Below are positions 63,094-64,000 of a stretch of DNA of 64,000 nt, in pieces. Under the pieces are notes generated by a model that made no database searches, was not told the origin of the DNA, and was given only the letters and a program-made list of their open reading frames with translations. Positions within the stretch are counted from its first letter, which is position 1, and the number at the start of each line of letters is the position of its first letter. Origin of the DNA: Planctomycetota bacterium (GTDB taxonomy: Bacteria; Planctomycetota; UBA1135; GCA-002686595); the NCBI GenBank assembly GCA_020638835.1, contig JACKHV010000002.1, positions 186,001 to 250,000 on the forward strand, read 5' to 3'. The position numbers were made by a program, and so were the translations under genes.

Positions 63094-64000
63094 ATGTCAG
63101 AGCTCGGACTCGCCAATGTGTCGCTCAGCTTCGGCGGGCCCCAACTGCTGGACGGCGTCGACCTGCAGGTCGAGCGCGGGGAGCGCATCGGCCTCGTCGG
63201 GCGCAACGGTGCCGGCAAGTCGACGCTGCTCAAGGTGCTCGCCGGACAGCTCGCGCCGGACGGCGGCAAGCGGGTGCAGCGCGTCGGCCTGCGCGTCGCG
63301 AGCCTCGAACAGGAAGTTCCGACGGACATCTCAGGCACGATCCACGAACGCCTGGTGGCGACCCTCGATCGGCTCGGCCTCGAGCACGGTTGGGAGGTCG
63401 AGAAGCGCATCGACCGCATCCTCGTCGACCTCGGCCTCGACCCGTCCGAGTCCGTGCAGGTGCTCTCGGCCGGCGCGAAGCGTCGCGTGCTGCTCGCCGA
63501 AGCCCTCGTCGCGCACCCCGACGTGCTGATCCTCGACGAGCCGACCAACCACCTCGACCTGGAAGGCGTGCTGCACCTCGAGGAGCGCCTCCAACGGCTC
63601 GAGGGTGCGCTCGTCTTCGTCACGCACGACCGCGCCTTCCTGCGCCGCGTCGCGACGCGCATCCTCGACCTCGACCGCGGGAAGCTGCGCAGCTACGACT
63701 GCGACTACACGACCTACCTCGCGCGGCGCGAAGCGGAGCTGGAGGCCGAGCGCGAGCAGGAGCTCCAGTTCGACAAGAAGCTCGCGCAGGAAGAGGTCTG
63801 GCTGCGGCGCGGCATCAAGGCACGGCGCACGCGCAACATGGGCCGCGTGCGCGCGCTGATGGCGATGCGCCAGGAACGCGCGGATCGGCGCGAGGTGCTC
63901 GGCAAGGCCAAGGCGGAGCTGAACGAGGCGGGGCGCACGGGACAACTCGTCATCCGCGCGACCGACGTGACGGTGCGCTTCGGCGAGAAGCTCGTGCTCG
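63094..64000 (+). CDS. ABC-F family ATPase (Uup-like), N-terminal part
   Basis: Open from ATG at 63094 to the window edge (302 codons). One complete nucleotide-binding domain: Walker A GRNGAGKST, signature LSAGAKRRVLLAEAL, Walker B VLILDEPTNHLD and switch His in VFVTHDRAF. It leads into the charged linker KKLAQEEVWLRRGIKARRTR and the start of the second domain (VTVRFGEKLVL). ABC-F proteins act on the ribosome; the Uup branch has the arm and linker seen here. The LSAGAKRR signature is a slight variant of LSGGQ. Confidence 0.93.
   Translation, partial: MSELGLANVSLSFGGPQLLDGVDLQVERGERIGLVGRNGAGKSTLLKVLAGQLAPDGGKRVQRVGLRVASLEQEVPTDISGTIHERLVATLDRLGLEHGWEVEKRIDRILVDLGLDPSESVQVLSAGAKRRVLLAEALVAHPDVLILDEPTNHLDLEGVLHLEERLQRLEGALVFVTHDRAFLRRVATRILDLDRGKLRSYDCDYTTYLARREAELEAEREQELQFDKKLAQEEVWLRRGIKARRTRNMGRVRALMAMRQERADRREVLGKAKAELNEAGRTGQLVIRATDVTVRFGEKLVL

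Overview
The window is high-GC DNA (about two thirds G+C by eye) from a Gram-negative, aerobically respiring bacterium. It holds outer-membrane proteins, several lipoproteins, type IV pilin-like proteins and a c-type-cytochrome respiratory chain. The set is most consistent with a planctomycete-like lineage: an alternative complex III plus caa3 oxidase supercluster, secreted beta-helix and dockerin-like proteins, and DUF2237 and CPXCG proteins. That placement is inference. Genes are densely packed, and 4-base stop/start overlaps (ATGA or GTGA) are very common. I saw no rRNA, tRNA, CRISPR array, insertion sequence or phage gene.

Layout. 1-8535 (+) is a respiratory supercluster: the end of ActC, a fused ActD-ActE, ActF, a small membrane protein, a SCO copper chaperone, caa3 oxidase subunits II, I, III and IV, and a further subunit-III-like protein. 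Electrons would pass from quinol through alternative complex III to an A2-type oxidase. 8562-12558 holds glycerol kinase, a sulfatase-fold lipoprotein and an APH-fold kinase. 12605-19192 (-) is a seven-gene lipid-modification operon: DUF1295, CFA-type methyltransferase, desaturase, FAD oxidoreductase, DUF1365, second CFA-type methyltransferase and DUF2878. All six junctions are 4-base overlaps. 19291-21353 (+) holds a lipoprotein alpha/beta hydrolase interrupted near its end by an in-frame TAG, then an unknown protein. 21421-32272 holds Hsp20, a permease-EIIA-TrkA_C fusion, an MFS/spermidine-synthase fusion, a secreted dockerin-like protein, a CPXCG protein, a very large MscS channel and an outer-membrane lipoprotein.

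32286-33817 (-) holds a cupin and a secreted unknown. 34074-39837 (+) is a pilus-type operon: two prepilins, two tandem paralogous PilX-like proteins with calcium-loop-like motifs, and a HEAT-repeat protein. 39993-45559 is a signalling block: a HAMP membrane protein, a histidine kinase, a receiver-kinase hybrid, and convergently a receiver-EAL phosphodiesterase. 45725-50990 holds a small lipoprotein, an MltF-like transglycosylase, a lipoprotein joining a tyrosine-phosphatase-type domain to a c-type haem site, and a large secreted beta-helix protein. 51077-54092 (-) is a porin-amidase pair.

54279-61363 is dominated by membrane proteins of unknown function. Three paralogues (54702, 56095, 60065) surround a divergent module containing a winged-helix regulator, and the promoter region of that module carries repeated CGCAAAGTG boxes. 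The window ends with an ATP-grasp enzyme, a small low-complexity protein and a truncated ABC-F ATPase. The least explained and most interesting items are the phosphatase-cytochrome fusion, the three-paralogue membrane locus with its operator-like repeats, the lipid-modification operon and the interrupted hydrolase.
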